Source: Lachnospiraceae bacterium (lineage in GTDB: Bacteria; Bacillota; Clostridia; Lachnospirales; Lachnospiraceae). From it: a stretch of DNA of 11,252 nt. This document shows, piece after piece, positions 6,636 to 11,252 of this stretch. The notes beneath the pieces are model-generated. The model made no database searches. It was not told the origin of the DNA and saw only the letters and a list, made by a program, of their open reading frames with translations. Position numbers and translations under genes: made by a program. Within the stretch, counting starts at the first letter, position 1. The number at the start of each line of letters is the position of its first letter. The stretch lies in assembly GCA_016282215.1 (NCBI GenBank), contig JAEEKC010000313.1, positions 1 to 11,252 of the forward strand, written 5' to 3'.

Positions 6636-7619
6636 ATGGTAAACGAAAGAAGACCCGATGACATGAAGAGGATCACCACACCGGAGTTAGCAAAGGCTTA
6701 CATCGATGAGCAGATCGCCCTTCTCAGAGAGCAGGTCGGAGACAAAAAAGTGCTCCTGGCACTTTCCGGCGGCGTAGACTCATCCGTCGTGGCAGCGCTC
6801 TTGATTAAGGCAGTTGGTGACCAGCTTGTATGCGTACATGTCAACCACGGACTGCTCAGAAAAGGGGAGCCCGAGCAGGTGATCGAAGTATTCCAGAATC
6901 AGATGAAGGCAAACCTTATCTATGTGGACGCGACCGACAGATTCCTCGACAAGTTGGCAGGAGTTACCGATCCCGAAACAAAAAGAAAGATCATCGGCGG
7001 CGAATTCATCGAAGTATTCGCAGAAGAAGCCAGAAAACTTGACGGCATTGAGTTTTTGGCACAGGGAACTATCTGGCCGGATATTCTCGAAAGCGAAGCA
7101 GGGATCAAGGCACACCACAATGCAGGAGGCCTTCCCGACGATATGAAGTTCGAACTGGTAGAACCGGTACGCATCCTCTTCAAAGATGAAGTACGTGTTG
7201 TGGGCAAAGAGCTCGGCCTTCCCGACAACATGGTATTCCGCCAGCCCTTCCCCGGCCCCGGCCTCGGCGTACGCTGCCCCGGTGCCATCACCCGCGACAG
7301 ACTTGAGGCAGTCCGCGAATCCGACGCGATCCTCCGCGAAGAATTTGCCAAGAACGGCTTAGAAGGAAAAGTATGGCAGTACTTCACCGTTGTTCCCGAC
7401 TTCAAGTCAACCGGTGTTAAGGACGGCAAGCGTACCTTCGACTGGCCCTGCATCATCCGTGCCATCAATACTACGGACGTAATGGAAGTGACAGTAGAGC
7501 ATCTCTCCAATGAACTCATAGACCACCTGGTTAACAGGATAATAAAGGAAGTTCCCGGCATAAACCGCGTTCTCTTCGACTACACACCAAAGCCTCCGGC
7601 TACGGTAGAATATGAGTGA
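6636..7619 (+). CDS. guaA: GMP synthase, ATP-pyrophosphatase/dimerisation subunit only (no glutaminase domain)
   Basis: A 327-aa protein matching the C-terminal two thirds of GMP synthase, which converts XMP plus ATP and ammonia into GMP. The P-loop of the N-type ATP pyrophosphatase is SGGVDSS (44-50). Further family marks are GEFIEVF (122-128), LAQGTIWPDILES (141-153), HHNAGGLP (160-167), RQPFPGPGLGVR (202-213) and the C-terminal YTPKPPATVEYE (316-327). Usual bacterial GuaA is about 510-525 aa with an N-terminal class I glutaminase, which is absent here, as in the split archaeal enzymes. The start is genuine: AAAGGAGG at 6621-6628 precedes the ATG, and the upstream bases are intergenic. It therefore needs free ammonia or a glutaminase partner encoded elsewhere. 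The segment after AINTTDVM departs from the common DGMTAD version. It ends before a strong terminator. Confidence 0.88.
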   Translation: MVNERRPDDMKRITTPELAKAYIDEQIALLREQVGDKKVLLALSGGVDSSVVAALLIKAVGDQLVCVHVNHGLLRKGEPEQVIEVFQNQMKANLIYVDATDRFLDKLAGVTDPETKRKIIGGEFIEVFAEEARKLDGIEFLAQGTIWPDILESEAGIKAHHNAGGLPDDMKFELVEPVRILFKDEVRVVGKELGLPDNMVFRQPFPGPGLGVRCPGAITRDRLEAVRESDAILREEFAKNGLEGKVWQYFTVVPDFKSTGVKDGKRTFDWPCIIRAINTTDVMEVTVEHLSNELIDHLVNRIIKEVPGINRVLFDYTPKPPATVEYE

Positions 7620-7689
7620 TAACCATTATCGTAGGGCAAAGCAGTTTATCCCCTAAAGGGAAATAATCACTAACCTAAGAGAAATAGTA

Positions 7690-7729
7690 ACAGACCTTGA
7701 AGAAGTAATTCCTTCAGGGTCTGTTTTTT
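7690..7729 (+). terminator. Intrinsic terminator after guaA
   Basis: ACAGACC (7690-7696) pairs with GGTCTGT (7718-7724), extended inside by TGAAG/CTTCA, then six T residues (7724-7729). It is a strong terminator about 70 nt behind the guaA stop. The intervening bases hold only a small A/T-rich dyad near 7648-7668. Confidence 0.92.
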
Positions 7730-7840
7730 GTTCAGAAACCTTGTAGTGACTGGGAATGAAAGGGAAGAGAGGGGAATAAAATTCGCATTTTATTCTACTG
7801 TCATTTCCTGAAGAGGAGGATAAGCCTCTTTGCCTTTTAG
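7730..7840. other. Non-coding stretch with an A/T hairpin
   Basis: No intact gene. AATAAAAT (7775-7782) and ATTTTATT (7787-7794) form a perfect 8-bp stem around TCGC, and AAGAGG/CCTCTT symmetry lies near 7811-7830. All plus-strand frames are broken by stops before the remnant that begins at 7841. The stretch probably contains decayed coding sequence, but I cannot identify it. Confidence 0.4.
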
Positions 7841-8062
7841 AGGATAAATGAGGTTGCCCTCCCATATAGTATATTTTATGATTCTCATTTCGAGGTACCT
7901 CTTGCAGCTATGCCGACAGAAGACGGGATTAAGATAAGCTGGTGGTGGATACTTGTAATCCTTATACTTGGAGCAACCGGCAAGAAGATGTATGATGATC
8001 ACATGGAGAAGCAGAAGGCATTGGCAGAAGCCAGAAATGATGATCATGAAGAAATAAAATAA
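7841..8062 (+). pseudogene. C-terminal membrane-anchor tail of a surface protein (remnant)
   Basis: An open stretch of 73 codons after an in-frame TAG (7838-7840) and ending with TAA at 8060-8062. The last 50 codons begin at an ATG (7910), but no ribosome binding site precedes it. The tail reads KISWWWILVILILGATGKK followed by MYDDHMEKQ and an acidic end. That is one hydrophobic segment, a positively charged stop, and a short charged cytoplasmic tail, the usual end of a membrane-anchored extracellular protein. The real terminator directly behind it (8077-8108) also fits a former long gene. I read it as the 3' end of a surface protein whose body was lost, possibly the same kind as the Big_2 remnant at 10399. 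A 50-aa single-pass peptide from 7910 is the alternative. The opposite strand is open for 85 codons here but without start signals. Confidence 0.5.
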
Positions 8063-8076
8063 TCAAGTGATTTTAA

Positions 8077-8108
8077 GGCTTCGGGGATGTTCCCCGGAGC
8101 CTATTTTC
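8077..8108 (+). terminator. Intrinsic terminator behind the surface-protein remnant
   Basis: GGCTTCGGGGA (8077-8087) and TCCCCGGAGCC (8091-8101) form an 11-bp stem (one U-G) with a TGT loop, followed by TATTTTCTTATT. It lies 14 nt after the remnant stop and insulates the chemoreceptor promoter. Confidence 0.88.
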
Positions 8109-8111
8109 TTA

Positions 8112-8141
8112 TTGAAATAACAGAAAAATAAATGTTATAAT
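8112..8141 (+). promoter_or_regulatory. Promoter of the chemoreceptor gene
   Basis: The -35 element TTGAAA (8112-8117) and a perfect -10 TATAAT (8136-8141) are separated by 18 nt. Start of transcription is expected near 8148, giving a leader of about 34 nt. It is a housekeeping sigma-A promoter; I see no sigma-D (flagellar) type elements, so the receptor may be expressed apart from the flagellar regulon. Confidence 0.82.
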
Positions 8142-8181
8142 ATTTGCGGTAATATGACTTTTAGCGCAGGAGGAAGAAGAC

Positions 8182-9891
8182 ATGAAGGTAAGAAGGATCA
8201 GCATCAGCACCAAGCTTATATTCGGGGTGATCTTACTGTTTCTGATCTCGGATATTATTCTGGGAATGGTGAGCTACAGGAAGTCATATCAGATGCTCAT
8301 GGATCAGATCAAGCATAACTCTGAGAGCGTTTCATCCGCAGTCGCAGCTATGATAGACGGAAATATAGTTGCATCGGTAAAGCCGGGCGAGGAGAACACG
8401 GAGGACTATCTTAAGGTAAGCCGTGATCTTACCGCTTTTCTTGACAGTACCGGTGTTGAATATGTATATACGATCAGATCTTCGGCAAACGGAGGCATGG
8501 AATATGCAATTGATGCTCAGATAGAGGATTATTCCGCGATCGGGGATCAGTTTGATGACGATGAAGCTGCCCCCGCGCTGTCGGGAACCGTCGTATCGAA
8601 CGAAGAACCTTATACCGATGACTGGGGAACCCATGTTTCTTCGTACAGTCCCATATATGTAGACAATAAGGTTGTCGGAGCGGTCGGTGTTGACGTGAGC
8701 ATGGACTGGATACAGGAACAGACCTCTGTACTTCTTCGTACCATAATCATATTGTGTGCGGTCATAATAGCGGCAGGAACAGTCCTTTTGGTAATACTTG
8801 GCGGCACATTGAGGCACAAATTCGCCGTTCTTAATGACAAGGTAGTCGAGCTGACTAACGGTGACGGCGACCTGACCAGACAGATCGAGATGACTTCGGG
8901 TGATGAATTTGAGGTTATCGGAGATAATATAAACAAATTGATAGAGTTTATCCGTGAGATGCTTCTTTCTATCCATGCAGAATCAAACAGGCTGAATACT
9001 GCCTCCTCGCATATAGCCGATAATGTCCGCGGAGCGCGCGGCGATGCCCAGTCCATTTCCGATACGATGACGGATATGAGTTCCACGATGCAGGAGACGG
9101 CGGCTTCCATAAACAAGATAAATGAGCTCATGGCTGAGATCACGACATCATTTGACGATATCGTAAGGGAGATCGACGGCGGGCGTGATTTTGCACATGA
9201 GGTTAAGGGCTCGGCATCTGCGATAGGTGAAAATGCCGAGAAGGAGAGAAACGCCACGAAAGACAGGGTGGCAAGGATGGCTGAATCCGTGTCCGATAAG
9301 ATCGACCGCTCCAAGGCAGTCAGCAGGATCGAGGATCTTACCGGCAACATCATAGCGATATCGAACCGGACCAACCTGCTTGCCCTTAATGCATCGATCG
9401 AAGCGGAGCGTGCGGGCGATGCCGGAAGAGGCTTTGCGGTTGTTGCGACCGAGATAGGTGAGCTTGCCAATAATTCGCAGTCGGCTGCTTCGGAGATCCA
9501 GGCAGTTTCATCAGAGGTTATCAGTGCCGTAAACGAACTGAGTGCGGAGGCTCAGAATCTCCTTAAGTTCGTAAATGAGACTACGATGGGAGGATTTACG
9601 GATCTGGTTAATATCAGTGAGGAATACTTACAGTCAGCCGAGCGCATAACAGATATGATGGAGCGTTTTGCCGATGCATCCGCTCAGATACAGGCAAATA
9701 TCGACAGTATCAGGGAGTCGACCGACTCCGTGAACCTTGCGGTTGAGGATGCGGCCAACGGCGTTTCGAGGACCGCGGAGAGATCGGTCGAGATGTCTAA
9801 TAACATGTCGATCATTGATGAGGAAGCACTTGCAAGCTCCGAGATATCAAACGGCCTCAAGGCAGAGGTAGGAAAGTTCAAACTGCAGTGA
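8182..9891 (+). CDS. Methyl-accepting chemotaxis protein with single Cache-like sensor
   Basis: A 569-aa transmembrane chemoreceptor. The first membrane helix is residues about 11-30 and the second about 183-207. Between them lies a roughly 150-residue extracellular domain with a Cache-like pattern: FLDSTGVEYVYTI (87-99), then PIYVDNKVVGAVGVDVSMDWI (157-177), ending close to the second helix. A HAMP linker follows (about 208-262), then a long coiled-coil signalling domain. The hairpin tip that contacts CheA/CheW is about residues 395-421 with RTNLLALNASIEAERAG and GRGFAVVA; the common EAARAG is EAERAG here. There is no C-terminal CheR/CheB-binding pentapeptide. The ligand is unknown; Cache domains bind small molecules such as amino or organic acids. 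AGGAGG at 8168-8173 fixes the start. The gene is complete and alone between the promoter at 8112 and the repeat array. Confidence 0.95.
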   Translation: MKVRRISISTKLIFGVILLFLISDIILGMVSYRKSYQMLMDQIKHNSESVSSAVAAMIDGNIVASVKPGEENTEDYLKVSRDLTAFLDSTGVEYVYTIRSSANGGMEYAIDAQIEDYSAIGDQFDDDEAAPALSGTVVSNEEPYTDDWGTHVSSYSPIYVDNKVVGAVGVDVSMDWIQEQTSVLLRTIIILCAVIIAAGTVLLVILGGTLRHKFAVLNDKVVELTNGDGDLTRQIEMTSGDEFEVIGDNINKLIEFIREMLLSIHAESNRLNTASSHIADNVRGARGDAQSISDTMTDMSSTMQETAASINKINELMAEITTSFDDIVREIDGGRDFAHEVKGSASAIGENAEKERNATKDRVARMAESVSDKIDRSKAVSRIEDLTGNIIAISNRTNLLALNASIEAERAGDAGRGFAVVATEIGELANNSQSAASEIQAVSSEVISAVNELSAEAQNLLKFVNETTMGGFTDLVNISEEYLQSAERITDMMERFADASAQIQANIDSIRESTDSVNLAVEDAANGVSRTAERSVEMSNNMSIIDEEALASSEISNGLKAEVGKFKLQ

Positions 9892-9910
9892 TCCGGTCTA
9901 ATGTCATAGA

Positions 9911-10211
9911 TGTTAGCTTTTGAGGATAGAATAAAGCAAGTCAGTCTGTCCCGAGGCTAACATAAAGCTAGAAAAAAAGATATATGTTAGCCTCCAACAA
10001 GGAAATAAGGCCACCCAACTGTCCTTAAGGCTAACATAAAGCTAGAAAAACGATATATGTTAGCCTCCAACAAGGAAATAAGCGCATCCAGCCGCTCTTG
10101 AGGCTAACAAAAGACAGAAAACTCAACAAATGTTAGCCGGTGAAGGGAAATATATGCAGGAAAGGATACTTGGAAGCTAACATTTTGCATAGAATTATTT
10201 GAATTGTTAGC
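9911..10211 (+). repeat. Tandem array of palindromic units, period 73-74 nt
   Basis: The motif TGTTAGC occurs at 9911, 9985, 10058, 10131 and 10205 (steps 74, 73, 73, 74), and its complement GCTAACA at 9956, 10030, 10103 and 10176 (steps 74, 73, 73). Each pair forms a hairpin. Units 1 and 2 have 11-bp arms AGGCTAACATA/TATGTTAGCCT (9954-9993 and 10028-10066) around a 17-18 nt A-rich loop containing AAGCTAG. Unit 3 (10101-10138) and unit 4 (10176-10211) keep only the 7-8 bp core. A right arm alone (9911-9917) begins the array 20 nt after the chemoreceptor stop. Units 1 and 2 are nearly identical also in the right flank (TCCAACAAGGAAATAAG). The remaining about 18 nt per unit vary. The period is not a multiple of three, so it is not coding. 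Nearby genes give no CRISPR context. Confidence 0.9.
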
Positions 10212-10398
10212 ATGTGTGACCGTGCAAAGTCTTGGTAGCTATGAAATAAACAAGGTCACAAATTTAAGATTAAAACATTAGGCGGGGGTATTATAAATAC
10301 ATATATGAATTGTGCGAAAAATGAGAATACAAAGATTTTACTGCTAGCTCCGGGGAAAGGACCTATGACATATATCCGAGGAATCATAGAAGCAATAG
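10212..10398. other. Non-coding stretch between repeat array and Big_2 remnant
   Basis: No supported gene. TGTGACC (10215-10221) and GGTCACA (10254-10260) form a 7-bp inverted repeat 32 nt apart. An open frame of 32 codons from an ATG at 10305 has its only SD-like run (GCGGGGG, 10282-10288) too far upstream, and its product resembles nothing I know. The stretch may be decayed coding sequence belonging to the surface protein whose last domain follows. Confidence 0.4.
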
Positions 10399-10620
10399 GT
10401 TAATAAACTCGATTATGCGACTATCAAGCCTAACAGGACCGCCACGGTATCGCTTAAGAATACAAAGATCAATAAAATGGATGTTGAATGGAATTCAACG
10501 GATCCGGATGTTGCCAAGGTATATGCCGGTGGCGTTATAAAAGCTGTATCCAGAGGTCAGACAATCATTTATACTGAGACCGGCGGTGTAAGGAATGAGT
10601 GTGTTGTAACGGTTAAGTGA
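10399..10620 (+). pseudogene. Remnant of a Big_2 (Ig-like) surface protein, C-terminal domain only
   Basis: An open stretch of 73 codons after an in-frame TAG (10396-10398), ending TGA at 10618-10620. It lacks a plausible start codon or ribosome binding site. The translation reads as one bacterial Ig-like group 2 domain: TIKPNRTATVSLKNTKINK, then DVEWNSTDPDVAKV with the family's W-x-S-x-(D/N)-x-x-V-A core, GGVIKAVSRGQTIIY, and a final strand ECVVTVK. Big_2 domains occur as repeats in secreted or surface proteins. Here a single domain sits without signal peptide or upstream domains, so the gene has lost its 5' part. It could be a fragment of the same type of protein as the anchor tail at 7841-8062. 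Confidence 0.7.
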
Positions 10621-10633
10621 AATTCGGTCGAAT

Positions 10634-10660
10634 TTGACAATAGCCTTAAACTGCTATAAT
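10634..10660 (+). promoter_or_regulatory. Near-consensus promoter for a short RNA (putative antitoxin)
   Basis: A perfect -35 TTGACA (10634-10639) and a perfect extended -10 TGCTATAAT (10652-10660) are spaced by 15 nt, slightly short but helped by the TG extension. It is the best promoter in the window. No gene follows on the plus strand: the transcript would start near 10667 and stop at the terminator ending at 10758, about 90 nt. It points at the 3' end of the small toxin gene on the other strand, as in type I toxin-antitoxin loci. Confidence 0.8.
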
Positions 10661-10666
10661 AAAGAT

Positions 10667-10758
10667 ACAAAGGAGTTACCGGAAGACGGTTAGCCCGAGT
10701 AAAAAATGGTTAATTAAAAACGACCGCCATAGCCTCGACACTAACGGCGGTCGTTTTT
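10667..10758 (+). ncRNA. Putative antitoxin RNA converging on the small toxin gene
   Basis: A predicted plus-strand RNA of about 90 nt from the promoter at 10634-10660 to the terminator at 10758. It has no reading frame of note: the only ATG (10707) opens three codons. It overlaps the shared terminator and the last codons of the minus-strand toxin (10741-10758), so it is complementary to the 3' end of the toxin message. This is the arrangement known from txpA/RatA and bsrG/SR4 of Bacillus subtilis. The ends are inferred from the promoter and terminator only. Confidence 0.6.
10716..10758. terminator. Bidirectional terminator shared by toxin and antitoxin RNA
   Basis: AAAAACGACCGCC (10716-10728) and GGCGGTCGTTTTT (10746-10758) are perfectly complementary over 13 bp with a 17-nt loop. 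The A-run on one side and T-run on the other make it work on both strands. The toxin stop codon (10741-10743) lies inside the loop, so the last codons of the toxin are written by the stem itself. Confidence 0.92.
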
Positions 10759-10848
10759 ACTGTGTTCTATATATCTTCCTACAGCAACTCCGGCTGTGAA
10801 GATTGTAATTGAGGCAGCAATAGCGCCCAGAATCTCCAAAGTCATCAT
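10741..10848 (-). CDS. Small hydrophobic holin-like toxin (type I TA), 35 aa
   Basis: A 35-codon minus-strand gene. The product starts MMTLEILGAIAASIT, continues with a hydrophobic helix to about residue 24 (GVAVGR), and ends in a charged tail HSKNDRR. One membrane helix near the N-terminus, a short length and a tail of the KNDR/KNNRP type, whose codons fall in a terminator stem, are typical of the putative holin-like toxins (Pfam Hol_Tox) and related type I toxins of Firmicutes. They insert into the membrane when not repressed. AAAGGAGG (plus positions 10858-10865) lies 9 nt before the ATG at 10848, a very strong SD; a second ATG follows at once. The message would have a long structured leader reaching towards 10995. 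Pairing between leader and SD, and the converging RNA, suggest repression of translation. Family assignment is by pattern only. Confidence 0.72.
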   Translation of the reverse strand: MMTLEILGAIAASITIFTAGVAVGRYIEHSKNDRR

Positions 10849-10855
10849 TGCAGAA

Positions 10856-10984
10856 GCCCTCCTTTCAAAGTATTCCCTTGCGGGTTTCTATGATAAACGG
10901 AGGGTCCAGGTCTTCACTTCGTTACGGTCGGAGCAAAACAGAAGTCCCCCGGACTTCTTGCTCCCCTCCGTGGAGGGCTAACCG
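10856..10984 (-). promoter_or_regulatory. Structured toxin leader with anti-SD sequences
   Basis: Read on the minus strand, the region upstream of the toxin holds a long stem, GGAGCAA/TTGCTCC enclosing GAAGTCC/GGACTTC (plus 10930-10964), and a neighbouring hairpin CCCTCC-AC-GGAGGG (10964-10977). AGCCCTCC (plus 10972-10979) is fully complementary to the toxin SD region GGAGGGCT (plus 10855-10862). A second CCCTCC (plus 10899-10904) can also cover the SD. Masking of the SD in the full-length message is known for several type I toxins; here it is inferred. I found no convincing promoter for this strand. Confidence 0.6.
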
Positions 10985-10993
10985 CCTTGTATC

Positions 10994-11022
10994 TTGAAAC
11001 ACATTATTGAAAGTGGTAAAAT
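10994..11022 (+). promoter_or_regulatory. Promoter of the TetR-family gene
   Basis: The -35 element TTGAAA (10994-10999) and -10 element TAAAAT (11017-11022) are spaced by exactly 17 nt. Transcription would begin near 11029, with a 60-nt leader. The palindrome AAAATATTTT (11018-11027) overlaps the -10, and a dyad TACG-ACTA-CGTA lies at 11059-11070. Either could be the operator for autoregulation by the TetR product, but both are short. Confidence 0.7.
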
Positions 11023-11088
11023 ATTTTCCTCATTAGGTACGATGCATCTTGTTTATGTTACGACTACGTATGAAAGGGAAGGTTTATT

Positions 11089-11252
11089 ATGCGGGATAAA
11101 ACGGCAGATGCAGCACAGATGGAAATAAAAAGGAATGATTTTCTAAAGACAGGCTTCAGATTGTTTTCTGAAAAAAGCATTGAAACGGTCACGCTTACAC
11201 AGGTAGCAGAGGCGGCCGGCTATGGGCAGACGACCATGTACCGATATTTTGA
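11089..11252 (+). CDS. TetR/AcrR-family transcriptional regulator (N-terminal part, cut by window end)
   Basis: 54 codons of a gene that continues beyond the window. The start ATG is at 11089, with AAAGGGAAGG (11073-11082) as ribosome binding site. Residues about 15-54 form the TetR N-terminal DNA-binding domain: GFRLFSEKSIETVTLTQVAE gives helices 1 and 2, and AAGYGQTTMYRYF is the helix-turn-helix with the typical end YRYF. The ligand-binding part is missing, so neither effector nor targets can be guessed. Members usually repress their own promoter and a neighbouring exporter or metabolic gene. The promoter at 10994-11022 faces it. Confidence 0.9.
   Translation, partial: MRDKTADAAQMEIKRNDFLKTGFRLFSEKSIETVTLTQVAEAAGYGQTTMYRYF

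Noticed and set aside
7790..8047. 85-codon minus-strand frame opposite the anchor-tail remnant
   Set aside because: No RBS on that strand. The plus-strand reading has a sensible membrane anchor and a matching terminator.
8610..9470. 286-codon minus-strand frame inside the chemoreceptor gene
   Set aside because: It is the antisense of the conserved chemoreceptor signalling domain: Ser-rich low-complexity product and no RBS.
9911..10211. Repeat array as a CRISPR
   Set aside because: The shared part of the units is about 50 nt and divergent, only about 18 nt vary between units, the outer units are decayed, and no cas genes are in view. The geometry (two arms around a 17-18 nt loop) is that of palindromic elements, not CRISPR repeats.
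10305..10403. 32-aa plus-strand peptide
   Set aside because: The only SD-like run is 16 nt away, no promoter was found, and there is no recognisable feature in the product.
10796..10981. 61-codon plus-strand frame
   Set aside because: It lies opposite the toxin gene and its structured leader, has no SD, and its composition reflects the antisense of the toxin.

Overview
The window looks like the chromosome of a Gram-positive, low-to-moderate GC Firmicute, most likely a Clostridia/Lachnospiraceae-type gut or rumen bacterium. Evidence: strong AGGAGG-type ribosome binding sites, tRNA genes without encoded CCA, a Gram-positive-type Orn/Lys/Arg decarboxylase, a short-arm chemoreceptor of the kind common in motile Lachnospiraceae, remnants of Big_2/anchored surface proteins, and a holin-like type I toxin. 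The genus cannot be fixed from the sequence alone.

Layout. (1) 1-875: a tRNA cluster, Asp-Val-Tyr-fMet-Phe, all on the plus strand. Every spacer is filled by hairpins, and the cluster ends in an intrinsic terminator. (2) 919-1970: a good promoter drives a small lipoprotein and an HD-domain phosphohydrolase. (3) 2142-4487: a membrane-anchored XRE regulator and, 18 nt later without its own clear Shine-Dalgarno, a PLP amino-acid decarboxylase. (4) 4673-6568: a 72-aa protein of unknown function, then an ABC ATPase and ABC-2 permease that overlap by 4 nt. (5) 6636-7619: a GMP synthase that has only the ATP-pyrophosphatase and dimerisation parts, with no glutaminase domain or neighbour, followed by a strong terminator. 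(6) 7841-8108: the membrane-anchor tail of a lost surface protein and its terminator. (7) 8112-9891: promoter and complete methyl-accepting chemotaxis protein. (8) 9911-10211: a tandem array of palindromic units repeating every 73-74 nt, directly behind the chemoreceptor. (9) 10399-10620: a lone Big_2 domain remnant. (10) 10634-10995: a probable type I toxin-antitoxin module. It has a 35-aa hydrophobic toxin on the minus strand with a strong SD and a structured leader that can mask that SD, a shared bidirectional terminator, and a consensus promoter for a short converging RNA. (11) 10994-11252: promoter and start of a TetR-family regulator cut by the window end.

The first two thirds (tRNAs to guaA) read as ordinary housekeeping chromosome. 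From about 7730 on, the region becomes accessory-like: gene remnants, repeats, a toxin module and a sensory receptor. The most interesting parts are the unannotated toxin module with its self-complementary leader, the regular 73-74 nt hairpin array, and the glutaminase-free GMP synthase.
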